A stretch of 64,000 nt of DNA from Flavobacteriaceae bacterium (GCA_004359435.1 PTET01000001.1:380446-444445), one strand, 5' to 3'. Positions 25,292 through 35,789 are shown, numbered from the stretch's first letter. The notes: generated by a model not told the origin, from the sequence alone. Numbers and translations: made by a program.

Positions 25292-28111
25292 ATGTCGGGT
25301 AGTATTAGATTAAATAAAGTTTTAAAAGAACTCAACATTTCAATGGAAAGAGCAGTGGAATTCCTGCACGAAAAAAGCATTGAAATCGAAGCGAGGCCTA
25401 CATCCAAAATTGACCAAGAGGTATATGATATCTTAAAAGGTCAGTTTCAATCGGATAAAAAACAGAAAGAAGCTTCTGAAGAAGTGGTACTTCCTAAACT
25501 ACCGGTTAAAAAAGAAGAGCCTTTGGCCAAAGAAGAGGTAGTAAAAGCTACTGCCAAAGGACTATCTGGTCCAAAAACCGTTGGAAAAATTGATTTGGAA
25601 AGTCTTTCTCCTTCCAAAGAGAAGAAAGTTGAAGCGCCTTTGGAAAAAGAAGACACTACAAAACAAACTGCGACCAAAATTTCTGCTGAAACAATCAAAG
25701 AAACACAAAAGGAAAATGCCAAGGATTCTTCTGAGCAAGATCAGCTCATTAAAGCCGTAGCGCCTGTTTCTAAATTAAAAGTTCAGGGAAGCATAGATCT
25801 TAGCAAAACCGAAATTTCTAAAAGACCTTCTAAAGCCAAAAAGCAAGAAGAAAAACAGGTCGAAATACAGCCTCAAAAACCGGTTGATAAGAAAGAGGAA
25901 AAACAAAATCCAGAACCAATAGTAGAAATTGAGCCAGTAGAAATACCCGCTGAAGCTAAGACCGAAGAAACCCTTGCACCCACAGAGGATATACATAAAA
26001 CCAACTACACCAAACTGGATGGGCCTAAACTTACGGGACAAACTTTGGACCTTTCTAAATTTGAGAGAAAACCAAGTATTGATAAGAAAAAGCGTAAGCG
26101 AATACAGAAAGATGTAAAACCTACAACTGCTGGAACTCAAAATCAAGCTGGAAATAGACCTACTGGAAATAAGCAAAACCCAAGACCTGCAAGGGTAGCA
26201 GCGGTAGAGCCTACAGAGGAAGATGTACAAAAACAAATCAAAGAAACCCTAGAGAGGCTTACCAATAAAGGCGCCAAATCTAAAGGATCTAAATATAGAA
26301 GAGACAAAAGAAAAGAAAGAGCCGAAGAACAAGAGCTAGAAATGATGGCTCAGAGCGAAGACAAAACGCTTCGTGTAACCGAATTTGTTACCATCAACGA
26401 ACTTGCTAGTTTGATGAACGTAGGGGTAACAGAGGTAATTTCTACCTGTATGTCTTTGGGTATTATGGTTACCATGAACCAACGGTTAGATGCAGAAACC
26501 CTTACCATTGTGGTGGACGAATTTGGTTTTGATATAGAATTCGCTAAAATTGAACAAGACCTAGAAGAAGAAATTCCAGACAGCGAAGAAGATTTGCTCA
26601 CTCGTGCGCCAATTATCACTGTGATGGGTCACGTAGACCATGGTAAAACCTCACTTTTAGATTATATAAGAAAAGAAAATGTAATTGCTGGAGAATCTGG
26701 AGGAATCACCCAGCACATTGGGGCTTATAGTGTGGTACTAAAAAATGGACAAAAAATCGCGTTCTTGGATACACCAGGTCACGAAGCCTTTACTGCGATG
26801 AGAGCTCGTGGAGCGCAGGTTACAGACCTTGTAATTATCGTGGTGGCGGCCGATGATGATGTAATGCCACAAACCAAAGAGGCCATTTCCCATGCGCAGG
26901 CTGCAGAAGTACCTATGATTTTTGCTATCAACAAGATGGATAAACCTACGGCCAATCCAGACAACATTAAAACGCAACTTTCTACCATGAACATTTTGGT
27001 AGAAGATTGGGGAGGGAAATACCAGTCTCAAGAAATCTCCGCCAAAACAGGAATGGGCGTAGAAGAACTTTTAGAAAAAGTACTTCTAGAGGCAGAAATG
27101 TTAGACCTAAAAGCCAATCCTAATAGAGAAGCTTCGGGAGCTGTAATCGAGGCCGCACTGGACAAAGGTAGAGGTTATGTTTCTACCCTAATGGTTCAAA
27201 ACGGTACTTTGAAAATTGGAGATTATGTGGTGGCAGGTTCTAACCATGGAAAAGTAAAAGCCATGTTAGACGAAAGAGGTCATCCCCTTAAAAATGTGGG
27301 GCCATCTACCCCTGTAACCATCTTAGGATTAGACGGAGCGCCAACTGCCGGAGATAAATTTAGGGTCTATTTGGATGAAAAAGAAGCCAAACAAATCGCC
27401 AGCAAAAGAGATCAACTTCAAAGAGAGCAGACCATTAGAACCCAGAAACATCTAACCCTGGATGAGATAGGACGAAGAATTGCCCTTGGAGAATTCCAAC
27501 AACTCAACATCATCCTCAAAGGAGATGTGGACGGTTCTGTAGAAGCACTTACAGATTCACTTCAAAAACTTTCTACCGAGGAAATTATGGTGAAAATTCT
27601 TCACCGTGGAGTAGGACAAATCACCGAGTCTGATGTACTTTTGGCCGCCGCTTCGGATGCCATTATCATTGGATTTAACGTGAGACCTGCCTCTGGTGCT
27701 AGAGACATTGCAGACAAAGAAGAGGTTGAAATTAGAACCTACTCTATTATTTACGATGCCATTTCTGATGTAAAAGAAGCCATGGAAGGAATGCTTTCTC
27801 CTGATCTAAAAGAAGAAATCACCGGAAATGTGGAAATTAGAGAAACCTTCAAAATCTCTAAAATTGGTGTGATTGCAGGTTGTATGGTACAATCAGGAAA
27901 AATCTTTAGAAATTCTAACATCCGAATCATTCGAGATGGAGTGGTAATTCACCAAGGTCTTCTGGACAGTTTGAGAAGATTCAAAGACGATGTAAAAGAA
28001 GTGAGCAAAGGTTATGAATGTGGACTAAACATCAAAGGCTTTAATGACATTTTAGAAGGAGACATCATCGAAGCTTACCAAGAAGTTGAGGTAAAGAAAA
28101 CCTTGAAATAG
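25292..28111 (+). CDS. infB: translation initiation factor IF-2
   Basis: This is a 939-residue GTPase. The first 380 residues are a Lys/Glu/Pro-rich, low-complexity N-terminal region. The conserved core begins with [21 protein letters not shown] near residue 440, then DTPGHEAF and INKMDKP, the G1, G3 and G4 motifs, and AIISAKTG-like [15 protein letters not shown]. Domains II-IV follow with [15 protein letters not shown] and the C-terminal fMet-tRNA-binding part ([22 protein letters not shown]). It is complete and closes the operon before a terminator. Confidence 0.96.
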   Translation: MSGSIRLNKVLKELNISMERAVEFLHEKSIEIEARPTSKIDQEVYDILKGQFQSDKKQKEASEEVVLPKLPVKKEEPLAKEEVVKATAKGLSGPKTVGKIDLESLSPSKEKKVEAPLEKEDTTKQTATKISAETIKETQKENAKDSSEQDQLIKAVAPVSKLKVQGSIDLSKTEISKRPSKAKKQEEKQVEIQPQKPVDKKEEKQNPEPIVEIEPVEIPAEAKTEETLAPTEDIHKTNYTKLDGPKLTGQTLDLSKFERKPSIDKKKRKRIQKDVKPTTAGTQNQAGNRPTGNKQNPRPARVAAVEPTEEDVQKQIKETLERLTNKGAKSKGSKYRRDKRKERAEEQELEMMAQSEDKTLRVTEFVTINELASLMNVGVTEVISTCMSLGIMVTMNQRLDAETLTIVVDEFGFDIEFAKIEQDLEEEIPDSEEDLLTRAPIITVMGHVDHGKTSLLDYIRKENVIAGESGGITQHIGAYSVVLKNGQKIAFLDTPGHEAFTAMRARGAQVTDLVIIVVAADDDVMPQTKEAISHAQAAEVPMIFAINKMDKPTANPDNIKTQLSTMNILVEDWGGKYQSQEISAKTGMGVEELLEKVLLEAEMLDLKANPNREASGAVIEAALDKGRGYVSTLMVQNGTLKIGDYVVAGSNHGKVKAMLDERGHPLKNVGPSTPVTILGLDGAPTAGDKFRVYLDEKEAKQIASKRDQLQREQTIRTQKHLTLDEIGRRIALGEFQQLNIILKGDVDGSVEALTDSLQKLSTEEIMVKILHRGVGQITESDVLLAAASDAIIIGFNVRPASGARDIADKEEVEIRTYSIIYDAISDVKEAMEGMLSPDLKEEITGNVEIRETFKISKIGVIAGCMVQSGKIFRNSNIRIIRDGVVIHQGLLDSLRRFKDDVKEVSKGYECGLNIKGFNDILEGDIIEAYQEVEVKKTLK

Positions 28112-28128
28112 GGCAAAAAAAATGACTT

Positions 28129-28159
28129 TCAAACCCTTATTTAAGGGTTTGATTTTTTT
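28129..28159 (+). terminator. intrinsic terminator after infB
   Basis: TCAAACCCTTA and TAAGGGTTTGA form an 11-base perfect stem, followed by T-rich sequence. Confidence 0.88.
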
Positions 28160-28183
28160 AATTTGATTCGCGAAATTGTGGGC

Positions 28184-29998
28184 ATGAATACCAGAATTAT
28201 ACTTGTTTTTTGTTTGTTGTTTAGTTCTTTGGTTTTTGCCCAAACTCCCGGCTCTACAAGTCCTTTCGATTTCCCAAATACCAAATATTACCAAAAAAAC
28301 AGTTTCGAAAAAGACCTTTTTTTCTTTAGCAAACCTTCCAATGACGGAACGGCCTTAAATCCACTGAGTCTTAATTATTCAGATTTGGTGCATACACGCT
28401 TTCAGCCCAAAGGAAAGTCAGATTTTTTGCAGAACCAACAAGAGGTACGATACTTCGACGTAAAAACACCACTCACAGAATTTTCACTTGAAAATGCAAC
28501 CGAAGAAGGATATTATTTACGAACCTTATTTACCAGAAACCTAAGCCCAAATTGGAATTTTGCTTTGCAATACAAGGCGCTAAAAAGTTTGGGAAGATAC
28601 CAAAGGCAAACCTCAGACCACGGCTCTTTCAATGCCAACACCCATTATACAAGCCCAAACAATAGGTTTTCGGCCGAGCTTAGTTTTCTTCAGCAAAATA
28701 TCATAAACCAAGAAAATGGAGGGATCAAAAACATAGAAGATTATTCCAGTGGTAATCCCGATTTCTTTCAAAGAAGCAGAATGGAAGTAAACTTAGAGGA
28801 TGCCAATTCTGTTTTTCATACCAAGTCTATTCTTTTTCAGGGGAAATACAAGCTGTATAAAAATCCTATAAAAATAGATAGTTTGCAAGCAGGAGGATTT
28901 TATCTCAAAAACAAATCCGAAATGGATTATTCTAGGTTTGTATATACAGCCAGCGAATCGTCTTTTGACGATCCAGAAGTTACTTCCTTTTTTGGGCCGT
29001 CTAACAGTGCTACCATTTTTGACCAAAATAGATGGAAATCTATGGGCAGCACATTATTTTTTGGATTCGAGAATTCAAGTACTCAAATTGAGGTTGGGCC
29101 ACAATTTATCAGCGGAAGTTTTTATCAAAATGAATTGGATCAAAACACCTATGATTACGCTCAGATTGGGTTCCAAGGAAGTTTCGAAAAAAAATGGGAC
29201 AACCTAAAGGCTAGCACCAAAGGACAATATTTGCTAGGAACTGATTTTTTCAACACATTTAATTTGGAGCAAGAAGTTGTTTGGTCTGGTCCAAAATTCC
29301 AGTTGGGAGCAGGGCTTGTTTTGGCCAGTAAAGCTCCCGATTACAATTTTTTATACCACAACAGCAACTACACCGATTTTGCTTATAACCATATTTCTGA
29401 TTTTTCTACCGAAAACCATCAGGTTTTACACGTAAATCTAAAGGTTAATCCTTGGAATTCTTGGTTAGATTTTTCGACCCAAAGAATCGAAAATTATACC
29501 TACATCGACTCAAACAATCAAATTAAACAAAGCGAGAACCCAGTTTCGGTGAGTCTTTTAAAAGCCAACAATCAACTCCAATTTGGAAACATTCACCTAG
29601 ACAACACCCTTGGGTTTCAAAGTGTGAATAGGGAAGATATTTTGCCACTGCCTAATATCATCGCTAGGTCTTCGGTGTATTTTCAGGGGCCTATGTTTAA
29701 AAATGCAGCCCAAGGACAGATAGGCTTTACCGCACACTATTTTTCTGAATTTGAGTCTAGAGGGTATCTTCCTGTGCTAGGAGAATATGCCCTTCTTGCA
29801 GATGAGCAGAAACAAAAAATAGGCGAATCGCCTATTTTAGATGTGTTTTATAACCTAAATGTAAAAAGAATGAATATTTACATTCGAGCCAATAACGTTA
29901 CTTCTTTCCTTCGTCCAGCAAACCAGTATAACTTTCCAGGTTATCCTACCCAAGAATTCAAAACGCAAATTGGTTTAATCTGGCAGCTTTTCAACTGA
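28184..29998 (+). CDS. putative porin (Bacteroidota outer-membrane porin family)
   Basis: From ATG 28184 the protein has 604 residues with a signal peptide MNTRIILVFCLLFSSLVFAQ. VRYFDVKTPLTEFSLENATEEG and NWNFALQYKALKSLGRYQRQ match the large putative-porin family of this phylum, and the chain ends with QEFKTQIGLIWQLFN, an outer-membrane barrel terminus. The middle consists of long amphipathic strands. What it passes is unknown. An earlier in-frame start at 28163 would spoil the leader. It ends right against the convergent TPR gene with no gap. Confidence 0.8.
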   Translation: MNTRIILVFCLLFSSLVFAQTPGSTSPFDFPNTKYYQKNSFEKDLFFFSKPSNDGTALNPLSLNYSDLVHTRFQPKGKSDFLQNQQEVRYFDVKTPLTEFSLENATEEGYYLRTLFTRNLSPNWNFALQYKALKSLGRYQRQTSDHGSFNANTHYTSPNNRFSAELSFLQQNIINQENGGIKNIEDYSSGNPDFFQRSRMEVNLEDANSVFHTKSILFQGKYKLYKNPIKIDSLQAGGFYLKNKSEMDYSRFVYTASESSFDDPEVTSFFGPSNSATIFDQNRWKSMGSTLFFGFENSSTQIEVGPQFISGSFYQNELDQNTYDYAQIGFQGSFEKKWDNLKASTKGQYLLGTDFFNTFNLEQEVVWSGPKFQLGAGLVLASKAPDYNFLYHNSNYTDFAYNHISDFSTENHQVLHVNLKVNPWNSWLDFSTQRIENYTYIDSNNQIKQSENPVSVSLLKANNQLQFGNIHLDNTLGFQSVNREDILPLPNIIARSSVYFQGPMFKNAAQGQIGFTAHYFSEFESRGYLPVLGEYALLADEQKQKIGESPILDVFYNLNVKRMNIYIRANNVTSFLRPANQYNFPGYPTQEFKTQIGLIWQLFN

Positions 29999-30559
29999 TT
30001 ATCGGCAAGCTTTTTCGAAGTTGTTTTTAGAATTTTCGCTACCCAAATTCATGGCTTTTTCCCATTGGATACAAGCTTCAGACTTTTCATTCATTTTAAA
30101 GTAGGCATTTCCAAGGTTGTTTAGGGCAGAAACATTTTCTGGGTCTACACTAAGTACAGATTTGTAGGCTAGTGCTGCCTCGCGATAGTTTCCAGAGGCA
30201 TACAAAACATTGGCTTTGTCTACCGATTTTGATACATTCGCGTCCATTTTAATAATGCCTCGGTTGGTGTAACCCAGAGAAACTTCTGGATTAATGGTAA
30301 GGGCTTTATTAAAATCACTCATGGCTTTGTCATACTCTCCTCTGTAGCCGTAAGCTGCCCCTCGGTTGATATAGGCAATGGCGTCATTTGGATTTAGTTC
30401 GATGGCTTTGTCGTAACTTCTAATGGCGCTAGAATAGTTTTTTGAATTGCCATATTCTACACCATTGTTGTAGTATTTGGCTGCAGTTTTTTTTGAATTT
30501 TGGGCCATAGACAAAGATCCAGCCAAAACCAAGGTGAATAAACAAACAATTTTTTTCAT
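29999..30559 (-). CDS. exported tetratricopeptide-repeat protein
   Basis: The 186-residue protein begins with a signal peptide (KKIVCLFTLVLAGSLSMAQ). About four TPR units follow: AAKYYNNGVEYGNSKNYSSAIRSYDKAIELNPN, AYINRGAAYGYRGEYDKAMSDFNKALTINP and ALAYKSVLSVDPENVSALNNLGNAYFKMNE are the clearest. Such proteins mediate protein contacts in the periplasm; no partner is evident here. It is monocistronic, between a convergent porin gene and a terminator. Confidence 0.85.
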   Translation of the reverse strand: MKKIVCLFTLVLAGSLSMAQNSKKTAAKYYNNGVEYGNSKNYSSAIRSYDKAIELNPNDAIAYINRGAAYGYRGEYDKAMSDFNKALTINPEVSLGYTNRGIIKMDANVSKSVDKANVLYASGNYREAALAYKSVLSVDPENVSALNNLGNAYFKMNEKSEACIQWEKAMNLGSENSKNNFEKACR

Positions 30560-30637
30560 TCTATATTATTTTCAACAGTTAGCATTTTATCTAGCCTACT
30601 GACTAGATAAAACAAGGTTATAAAAGTAGTGTATTTA

Positions 30638-30670
30638 AAAAAAAACCGCGAACATAATTCGCGGTTTTTT
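30638..30670. terminator. intrinsic terminator downstream of the DUF2147 gene
   Basis: AAAAACCGCGAA and TTCGCGGTTTTTT form a stem with A and T flanks. It lies between two minus-strand genes and ends the DUF2147 transcript. Confidence 0.88.
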
Positions 30671-30686
30671 TCAAATCGGTTAAGAT

Positions 30687-31121
30687 TTATTTTACTCTAT
30701 ACCAAGTTTGGCTTCTACCAAGGGCTTCGATACCTATGTATCCTTTCACTTGAAGTTTATCTCCATTTAAAACGACAAAGCATTTGTATACTTTTCCGTT
30801 TTCAGGATCTAGAATGTTACCTCCAGAGTATTTGGTAGTTTTCCCTTCTTGCTTTAAGTCTTTTAGGATTTGCATACCTAGGATTTTTTGGTTCTTTCTG
30901 TAATCGGTACAATCGTCACATTTAGAGTCTTGTTCTTTTGGGTCCATTATTTTCACTACGTTTCCATAGTATTTTCCATCTTTGGACTTGAAGATTTTTA
31001 CATAAGAGCTTGGTTTTCCATCTACATCATCGATGGTTTTCCAGGTACCTTCTAGGCTTTGAGCAGATACCATTGAGATGGCAAAAAAGAAGGCAAAAAC
31101 AAAAGAGATAAATTTTTTCAT
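30687..31121 (-). CDS. exported DUF2147 family protein
   Basis: This 144-residue protein has a signal peptide (KKFISFVFAFFFAISMVSAQ). A lipocalin-like single domain follows: LEGTWKTIDDVDGKPSSYVKIFKSKDGKYYGNVVKI, a CDDC cysteine pair, and GGNILDPENGKVYKCFVVLNGDKLQVKGYIGIEALGRSQTWYRV, which is the DUF2147 signature. The function is unknown. A monocistronic unit with its own terminator is likely. Confidence 0.87.
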   Translation of the reverse strand: MKKFISFVFAFFFAISMVSAQSLEGTWKTIDDVDGKPSSYVKIFKSKDGKYYGNVVKIMDPKEQDSKCDDCTDYRKNQKILGMQILKDLKQEGKTTKYSGGNILDPENGKVYKCFVVLNGDKLQVKGYIGIEALGRSQTWYRVK

Positions 31122-31360
31122 AATTTTTTATTGGTTTTAATTTGAACTTAGCGTGAATTTATATATTATTTTTAATACTGATTACACATTGCGTGCCAAA
31201 ATTTCAAAAATTTTGAAAAATTATGCAATAAACAAGACAAAATTTCAGCTATTTCTTTTGTTTTTCAGGGTTTTAAGACATTTTGTCTGCAAGTATTTTA
31301 CTTTTCGTGCTTTGGTTTGTTTTTTGAAATAGTGCTTTTGTAACGTAAAACCCAAAAGCC

Positions 31361-33931
31361 ATGAATTTTGATCTATTTACTTTAAAAAGTCAAGCGCTTT
31401 TACATGAATTGCAAAAATTTGCCAAAGATAAGGGTCATCAAAGTATAAACCCAGAACATCTCTTGTATCTTCTACTTGAAGAACCTTATTTGAAGTCTTT
31501 TTTTAATCAACCGAAAGAACTTCAATCAGAACTCAAAACAAAAATAGAGGGTTTGCCTAAAGTTCAGGGAAATTCCAATGAATATCTTACCACAGATACC
31601 CTAAAAATCCTTGAAGAATCTCAAAGAATCTCAAAAGAAAACGGCGACCAGTTTACGCCTTTAGAAAATATTTTGCTCGCTTTTTATTCTGTTTCTTCCT
31701 CTGTAAAGGACTTGTTAGAAAACCATTTGAGCAAAGAAAAATTACAAAATCACATTCAAACTTTAAGAAAATCTAAACCTGTGACAAATCAAAACGCCGA
31801 AAACACGTACAATGCACTAGAAAAATATGCCAAAAATCTTAACGAACTAGCCCTTAAAGGCAAGTTAGATCCGGTGATTGGTAGAGACCAAGAAATTAGA
31901 AGAGTGCTGCAAATTCTCTCTCGAAGAACCAAAAACAATCCCTTGTTAATTGGAGAGCCAGGTGTTGGGAAAACCGCCATCGCAGAAGGATTGGCTCATA
32001 GAATCGTCAATGACGACGTACCCGAAAACCTAAAAGGAAAGCAAATCTATGCCTTAGATTTGGCTTTGCTGATTGCTGGTGCCAAATATAAAGGGGAATT
32101 CGAAGAAAGATTAAAAGCCGTTGTAAATGAGGTTTCCGAGTCTATGGAACAGGTAATTTTGTTCATCGATGAAATCCATACTTTGGTTGGCGCAGGAGCA
32201 GGTGAAGGGGCCATGGATGCAGCCAACATTTTAAAGCCTGCTTTGGCAAGAGGAGAACTTAGAAGCATAGGCGCCACCACGCTTTTGGAGTATCAAAAAT
32301 ATTTTGAGAAAGACAAAGCTTTGGAGCGAAGATTTCAAAAAGTTTTGGTAGAAGAACCCAGCGAAGAAGACGCCATTTCTATCCTTAGAGGAATCAAAGA
32401 CAAATACGAAGCACATCATAAAATACGAATTCAAGATGCGGCTATTGTTTCGGCTGTAAAATTATCCAAAAGATATATATCCGATCGATTTTTGCCAGAC
32501 AAGGCCATTGATTTGATAGACGAAGCTGCGGCTAAAATTAGAATCCAAATGAATTCTAAACCCCAAGAACTAGACGAGCTTAACCGAAAAGTAACCCAAC
32601 TAGAGATTGAAATTCAGGCCATCAAACGCGAAGAAGATCTAACCAAATTGGTTCCACTAGAAGAAGAGCTCAAAGGTTTGATTCAGAAAAGAGATGCTCT
32701 TCAAGAACGTTGGCAAGCCGAAAGATCTGCTTCAGATAGTATCCAAAGCATCAAAAACGAAATAGAATCTCTAAACTTTCAAGCAGACAAAGCTCAAAGA
32801 GAAGGAGATTTTCAGACGGTCGCCGAAATTCGATATGGGAAAATCAAAGACAAAGAAAAAGAACTTTCTGCTCTTGTAGAAAAAGCCAGTAGCCAAAGCG
32901 ACAAGTTGGTCAAAGAAATGGTAGAACAGGAGGATATTGCTTCTGTGGTTTCGAAATGGACGGGAATTCCGGTCGAAAAGCTATCTGAGGGAGAAAAAGA
33001 AAAGCTCCTAGACTTAGAAAGCTATCTGCACAAAAGGGTGATTGGTCAAGACTTTGCCATTGCTGCAGTTTCTGATGCCATCCGAAGAAACAGAGCCGGT
33101 CTTAGCGATCCAAGCAAACCCATGGGTTCTTTCTTGTTCCTTGGACCAACAGGTGTCGGGAAAACTGAACTTGCCAAGGCTTTGGCGGAGTACCTTTTCG
33201 ATTCTCAGGACAACCTTACCAGACTAGACATGAGCGAATTCCAAGAGAGACATTCGGTTTCAAGGCTCATTGGCTCGCCTCCGGGTTATGTGGGCTACGA
33301 TGAAGGTGGACAGCTAAGCCAAGCGGTAAGAGAAAAACCATATAGCGTGGTGCTGTTAGACGAAATAGAAAAAGCGCATCCCGATGTGTTCAATGTGCTT
33401 TTGCAAGTTTTGGATGATGGAAGGCTCACAGACAACAAAGGAAGATTGGTAGATTTTAAAAACACACTAATAATTATGACTTCAAATCTGGGTTCTATGC
33501 AAATCATAGAAGAATTTGAGAAGTCGCCCAAAGATTTTGATCCCGAAAAAATGCAAGACAGAGCCATGGCACTACTCAAAACTGCATTTAGACCTGAGTT
33601 TTTAAATCGTATCGATCAAACCCTTGTTTTTTCACCCTTAAGCAAGAAAGAGATTGGAAAGGTGGTAGAACTGCATTTAAAACAGATTGCCAAAATGCTT
33701 TTGTCAAAAGAAATCACCTTGCAATACAGCCAAGAGGCCGTAGATTTTTTAACCCAAAAAGGCTACAACCTGGAGTTCGGAGCCAGACCGCTTAAAAGAT
33801 TGGTAGAAAAAGAAGTGTTGAATCCGCTTTCCAGAACTTTGCTTTCCGGTAAAATTAGCCCCAACGATGTTTTGGTTTTGGATTGTTTCGATGAAAAACT
33901 AGTCTTTAGAAGTCCTAGTCTTTTAAACTAG
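31361..33931 (+). CDS. clpB: ATP-dependent disaggregase ClpB
   Basis: The 856-residue protein has the full ClpB layout. It comprises an N-terminal Clp repeat domain, AAA module 1 with GEPGVGKTAIAEGLA and FIDEIHTLVGAG, a coiled-coil middle domain (about 405-530, with EREGDFQ-type heptads), and AAA module 2 with GPTGVGKTELAKALAEYLF, LDMSEFQERHSVSRLIGSPP and LLDEIEKAHPDVF. It ends with the arginine-rich FGARPLKRLVEKEV domain. It rescues aggregated proteins with DnaK. About 240 bases of upstream DNA hold no gene; I see no clear heat-shock operator such as CIRCE there. Confidence 0.96.
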   Translation: MNFDLFTLKSQALLHELQKFAKDKGHQSINPEHLLYLLLEEPYLKSFFNQPKELQSELKTKIEGLPKVQGNSNEYLTTDTLKILEESQRISKENGDQFTPLENILLAFYSVSSSVKDLLENHLSKEKLQNHIQTLRKSKPVTNQNAENTYNALEKYAKNLNELALKGKLDPVIGRDQEIRRVLQILSRRTKNNPLLIGEPGVGKTAIAEGLAHRIVNDDVPENLKGKQIYALDLALLIAGAKYKGEFEERLKAVVNEVSESMEQVILFIDEIHTLVGAGAGEGAMDAANILKPALARGELRSIGATTLLEYQKYFEKDKALERRFQKVLVEEPSEEDAISILRGIKDKYEAHHKIRIQDAAIVSAVKLSKRYISDRFLPDKAIDLIDEAAAKIRIQMNSKPQELDELNRKVTQLEIEIQAIKREEDLTKLVPLEEELKGLIQKRDALQERWQAERSASDSIQSIKNEIESLNFQADKAQREGDFQTVAEIRYGKIKDKEKELSALVEKASSQSDKLVKEMVEQEDIASVVSKWTGIPVEKLSEGEKEKLLDLESYLHKRVIGQDFAIAAVSDAIRRNRAGLSDPSKPMGSFLFLGPTGVGKTELAKALAEYLFDSQDNLTRLDMSEFQERHSVSRLIGSPPGYVGYDEGGQLSQAVREKPYSVVLLDEIEKAHPDVFNVLLQVLDDGRLTDNKGRLVDFKNTLIIMTSNLGSMQIIEEFEKSPKDFDPEKMQDRAMALLKTAFRPEFLNRIDQTLVFSPLSKKEIGKVVELHLKQIAKMLLSKEITLQYSQEAVDFLTQKGYNLEFGARPLKRLVEKEVLNPLSRTLLSGKISPNDVLVLDCFDEKLVFRSPSLLN

Positions 33932-33934
33932 GGC

Positions 33935-33962
33935 TTTGCCAAGCAAAAAAATCGTATTTTTG
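33935..33962 (+). promoter_or_regulatory. probable promoter of the tmRNA gene
   Basis: TTTG at 33935-33938 and TATTTTTG at 33955-33962 with a 16-base spacer lie about 46 bases before the mature tmRNA 5' end, implying a leader that is removed by processing. Confidence 0.5.
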
Positions 33963-34007
33963 CATGAAGTTTTTTCCTTAAAAAGGAGGAAAGTGATCTT
34001 TGAAATT

Positions 34008-34411
34008 GGGGCTGACATGGATTCGACTACAAGAACAGTGGGCAAGTAAGCATGTGGTACTATGTTTCCTACGTACCTTAAAAAGTGGATTCAACCTATT
34101 TAACTGGCGAGAATAACTACGCCTTAGCTGCCTAATTTTTACCCGAATTATAGTAAGGTATTGGCGCATCTGTACTAGGTACAGAAGCTAAGTATCTCTC
34201 AGGGGCTCGGTTTCGCGGCGCCTGATTCAGAGGTATAGAAATGCGAAAATAAGCTTTCGAAGGCTTCGGTCGAAAGTCGAAAAAACATAGAAGATAAGTT
34301 TTGTCTTGGGCGTTTGCTCTCTGGGCAAAATCGAAAATCAAAAGCAAAATAAACATGTAGAAAGTTTGTTTATTGCTTGTTAGGACGTGGGTTCGATTCC
34401 CACCAGCTCCA
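34008..34411 (+). ncRNA. ssrA: transfer-messenger RNA
   Basis: The tRNA-like ends are clear. GGGGCTGACATGGATTCGAC at 34008 pairs through GGGGCT with AGCTCC at the 3' end, and GGTTCGATTCCCACC near 34389 is the T-arm. The discriminator A is at 34411 and CCA is not encoded. The tag-coding stretch 34106-34135 reads GENNYALAA followed by TAA, the usual Bacteroidota tag. Pseudoknot-like stems (for example CTTTCGAAGGCTTCGGTCGA around 34252) follow. tmRNA with SmpB frees stalled ribosomes and tags the nascent chain for proteolysis. It is one continuous molecule, not the two-piece form. Confidence 0.96.
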
Positions 34412-34422
34412 CTTTTTTATCC

Positions 34423-34452
34423 AAAAAAAAACCACCATCGGTGGTTTTTTTT
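34423..34452. terminator. terminator between tmRNA and the convergent metalloprotease gene
   Basis: ACCACC and GGTGGT arms flanked by A and T runs give a hairpin usable from both sides. Confidence 0.85.
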
Positions 34453-34455
34453 GTT

Positions 34456-35088
34456 TTAATCGAGTCCAATCTTCCCACTACATTCCCCACAAAGCCTAAG
34501 CTCCACATTGTCTATGGTAACGATGGTTTCGGCAGCGTCTTGCATCACACATTCTTTGTTTGGGCAGTGAGCAAGTCCCAAGTTGTGACCCATTTCATGA
34601 GTTGAGATTTTGCTCAGGCGAGAGAAAAATCTGGCTCTGTCCACGCTTTTTTTGTCCAGGCGAAAGGTAGAAACCACACAGCTTTTCCCAGGGCAAAATC
34701 CTAGCCCAAAAACACCCCAATCTCTGTATTTTTGTTCAGGAAGAAGGATTTTTCCCTTCGAATCCCTTTTGGTGGTAGAAATATCCCTTTCTGTAAGTCC
34801 CAAGACATAAGAAAGGCTGTCTGGTTTGGTGTTTTTAAGGATTTTTATCAAACTGTCTGCTCTGTATCTGGGAGATTTGATGTTCACAAAAGCAGATTTG
34901 GGCAGTGGTTTTTCCTCCAAAACAACCACTGTAAAACCATACATTTTATGTAATGTACTTTGTAAACTGTCCAAGATTTCCCTTTCAAAATGGTTGTAGG
35001 GTTGGATGCCTATAATTCTCTCTTTGGGTTCCTTTTGGCAAGAAAATAGCAATAGCAAAAGCCCGATGAGAAAAGCCCTAATTGCCAT
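34456..35088 (-). CDS. archaemetzincin family zinc metalloprotease, lipoprotein
   Basis: The 210-residue protein starts with a lipoprotein leader (AIRAFLIGLLLLLFSCQ, lipobox cysteine at 17). It carries the archaemetzincin signature HEMGHNLGLAHC (H164, E165, H168, H174) with a second zinc site from C175, C180, C200 and C203 (HCPNKEC ... CGEC). Archaemetzincins are HExxHxxGxxH metallopeptidases without a well-defined bacterial substrate. A lipid-anchored form would act in the periplasm or at the outer membrane. Its start overlaps the end of the next upstream gene by 11 bases. Confidence 0.9.
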   Translation of the reverse strand: MAIRAFLIGLLLLLFSCQKEPKERIIGIQPYNHFEREILDSLQSTLHKMYGFTVVVLEEKPLPKSAFVNIKSPRYRADSLIKILKNTKPDSLSYVLGLTERDISTTKRDSKGKILLPEQKYRDWGVFGLGFCPGKSCVVSTFRLDKKSVDRARFFSRLSKISTHEMGHNLGLAHCPNKECVMQDAAETIVTIDNVELRLCGECSGKIGLD

Positions 35089-35752
35089 CAGGTACTACTT
35101 CTGTAATAGGCGGAGGCATTATTCCTCCTTGTACAACCGGGCCTCTATCGTGAGGTGGAGCAACTTCACCCATTACCCGAGGTTGTTTAACTTTTGTAGA
35201 ATCCACAGGTTTAGTATCGCAAGCGGGTTTTCTTGGCGGAGCAACTTTTCCAGTTAGGGGTTGTTCAAACTGTTCTGGCTCTCTTATTTCAACAGTATCT
35301 ACTCTTTCTTCAATGGTTTTTGGATCTACCGCTACAGTTACTCCTGTTAAGACTTGTGGCTCGTCTTCATGCGGAATTTGCAAGGAATCCACCAGTTTTA
35401 CTTTTTTGATTCTTGCGGATTCACCCCTTGGTGTAGTACAGCTAAAAAGGGTAGTGGCAAAGGTGAGGAAGAGTGCCCATTTGGCAATTTGGCTGGGGAT
35501 TTTGGTCTGATAAAACACGCCCACTGGCAAACTGAGTTCAAGATCTTTGGGCTGATCCAGTTGATCTTGGTAAAACCTTCCGCAGACAGAACCAGAGGTG
35601 GCTCCACTAATTACAGAGAGAATCTCTTCATTGGTTTTCCCAGTGAAATCATAGACGGTTTTCTGGCAAGAAAGACAGAATCTTCCGTCTAGGTTTTCTT
35701 TCATCTTGTCCCAGCTTTCAAAGCAGGGTTCCTTTATGCTCGGTTTTGTCAT
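35078..35752 (-). CDS. Bacteroidota Cys-rich N-domain protein with membrane/lipid anchor and Pro-rich tail
   Basis: Residues 1-65 form a small cysteine domain, EPCFESWDKMKENLDGRFCLSCQKTVYDFT ... VCGRFYQDQLD, common in this phylum at the front of diverse proteins and likely metal-binding (C10, C26, C29, C57). A hydrophobic stretch TKIPSQIAKWALFLTFATTLFSC follows near residue 85-107. A proline-rich tail repeats GKVAPP, GEVAPP and GIMPPP. I do not know its function. It is coupled to the archaemetzincin gene, and its 5' region is a near copy of that of the gene at 35816-36346. Confidence 0.72.
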   Translation of the reverse strand: MTKPSIKEPCFESWDKMKENLDGRFCLSCQKTVYDFTGKTNEEILSVISGATSGSVCGRFYQDQLDQPKDLELSLPVGVFYQTKIPSQIAKWALFLTFATTLFSCTTPRGESARIKKVKLVDSLQIPHEDEPQVLTGVTVAVDPKTIEERVDTVEIREPEQFEQPLTGKVAPPRKPACDTKPVDSTKVKQPRVMGEVAPPHDRGPVVQGGIMPPPITEVVPDGN

Positions 35753-35789
35753 TTGTTATGGTGATTAGAGGGCTGAATGGTAGGTTTAT

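Noticed and set aside
31122-31360. Heat-shock operator upstream of clpB
   Set aside because: I looked for a CIRCE-type inverted repeat and saw none; only AT-rich DNA with weak promoter-like boxes.
34132-34356. Open frame on the minus strand inside 34132-34356
   Set aside because: It lies within the tmRNA and has no coding character.
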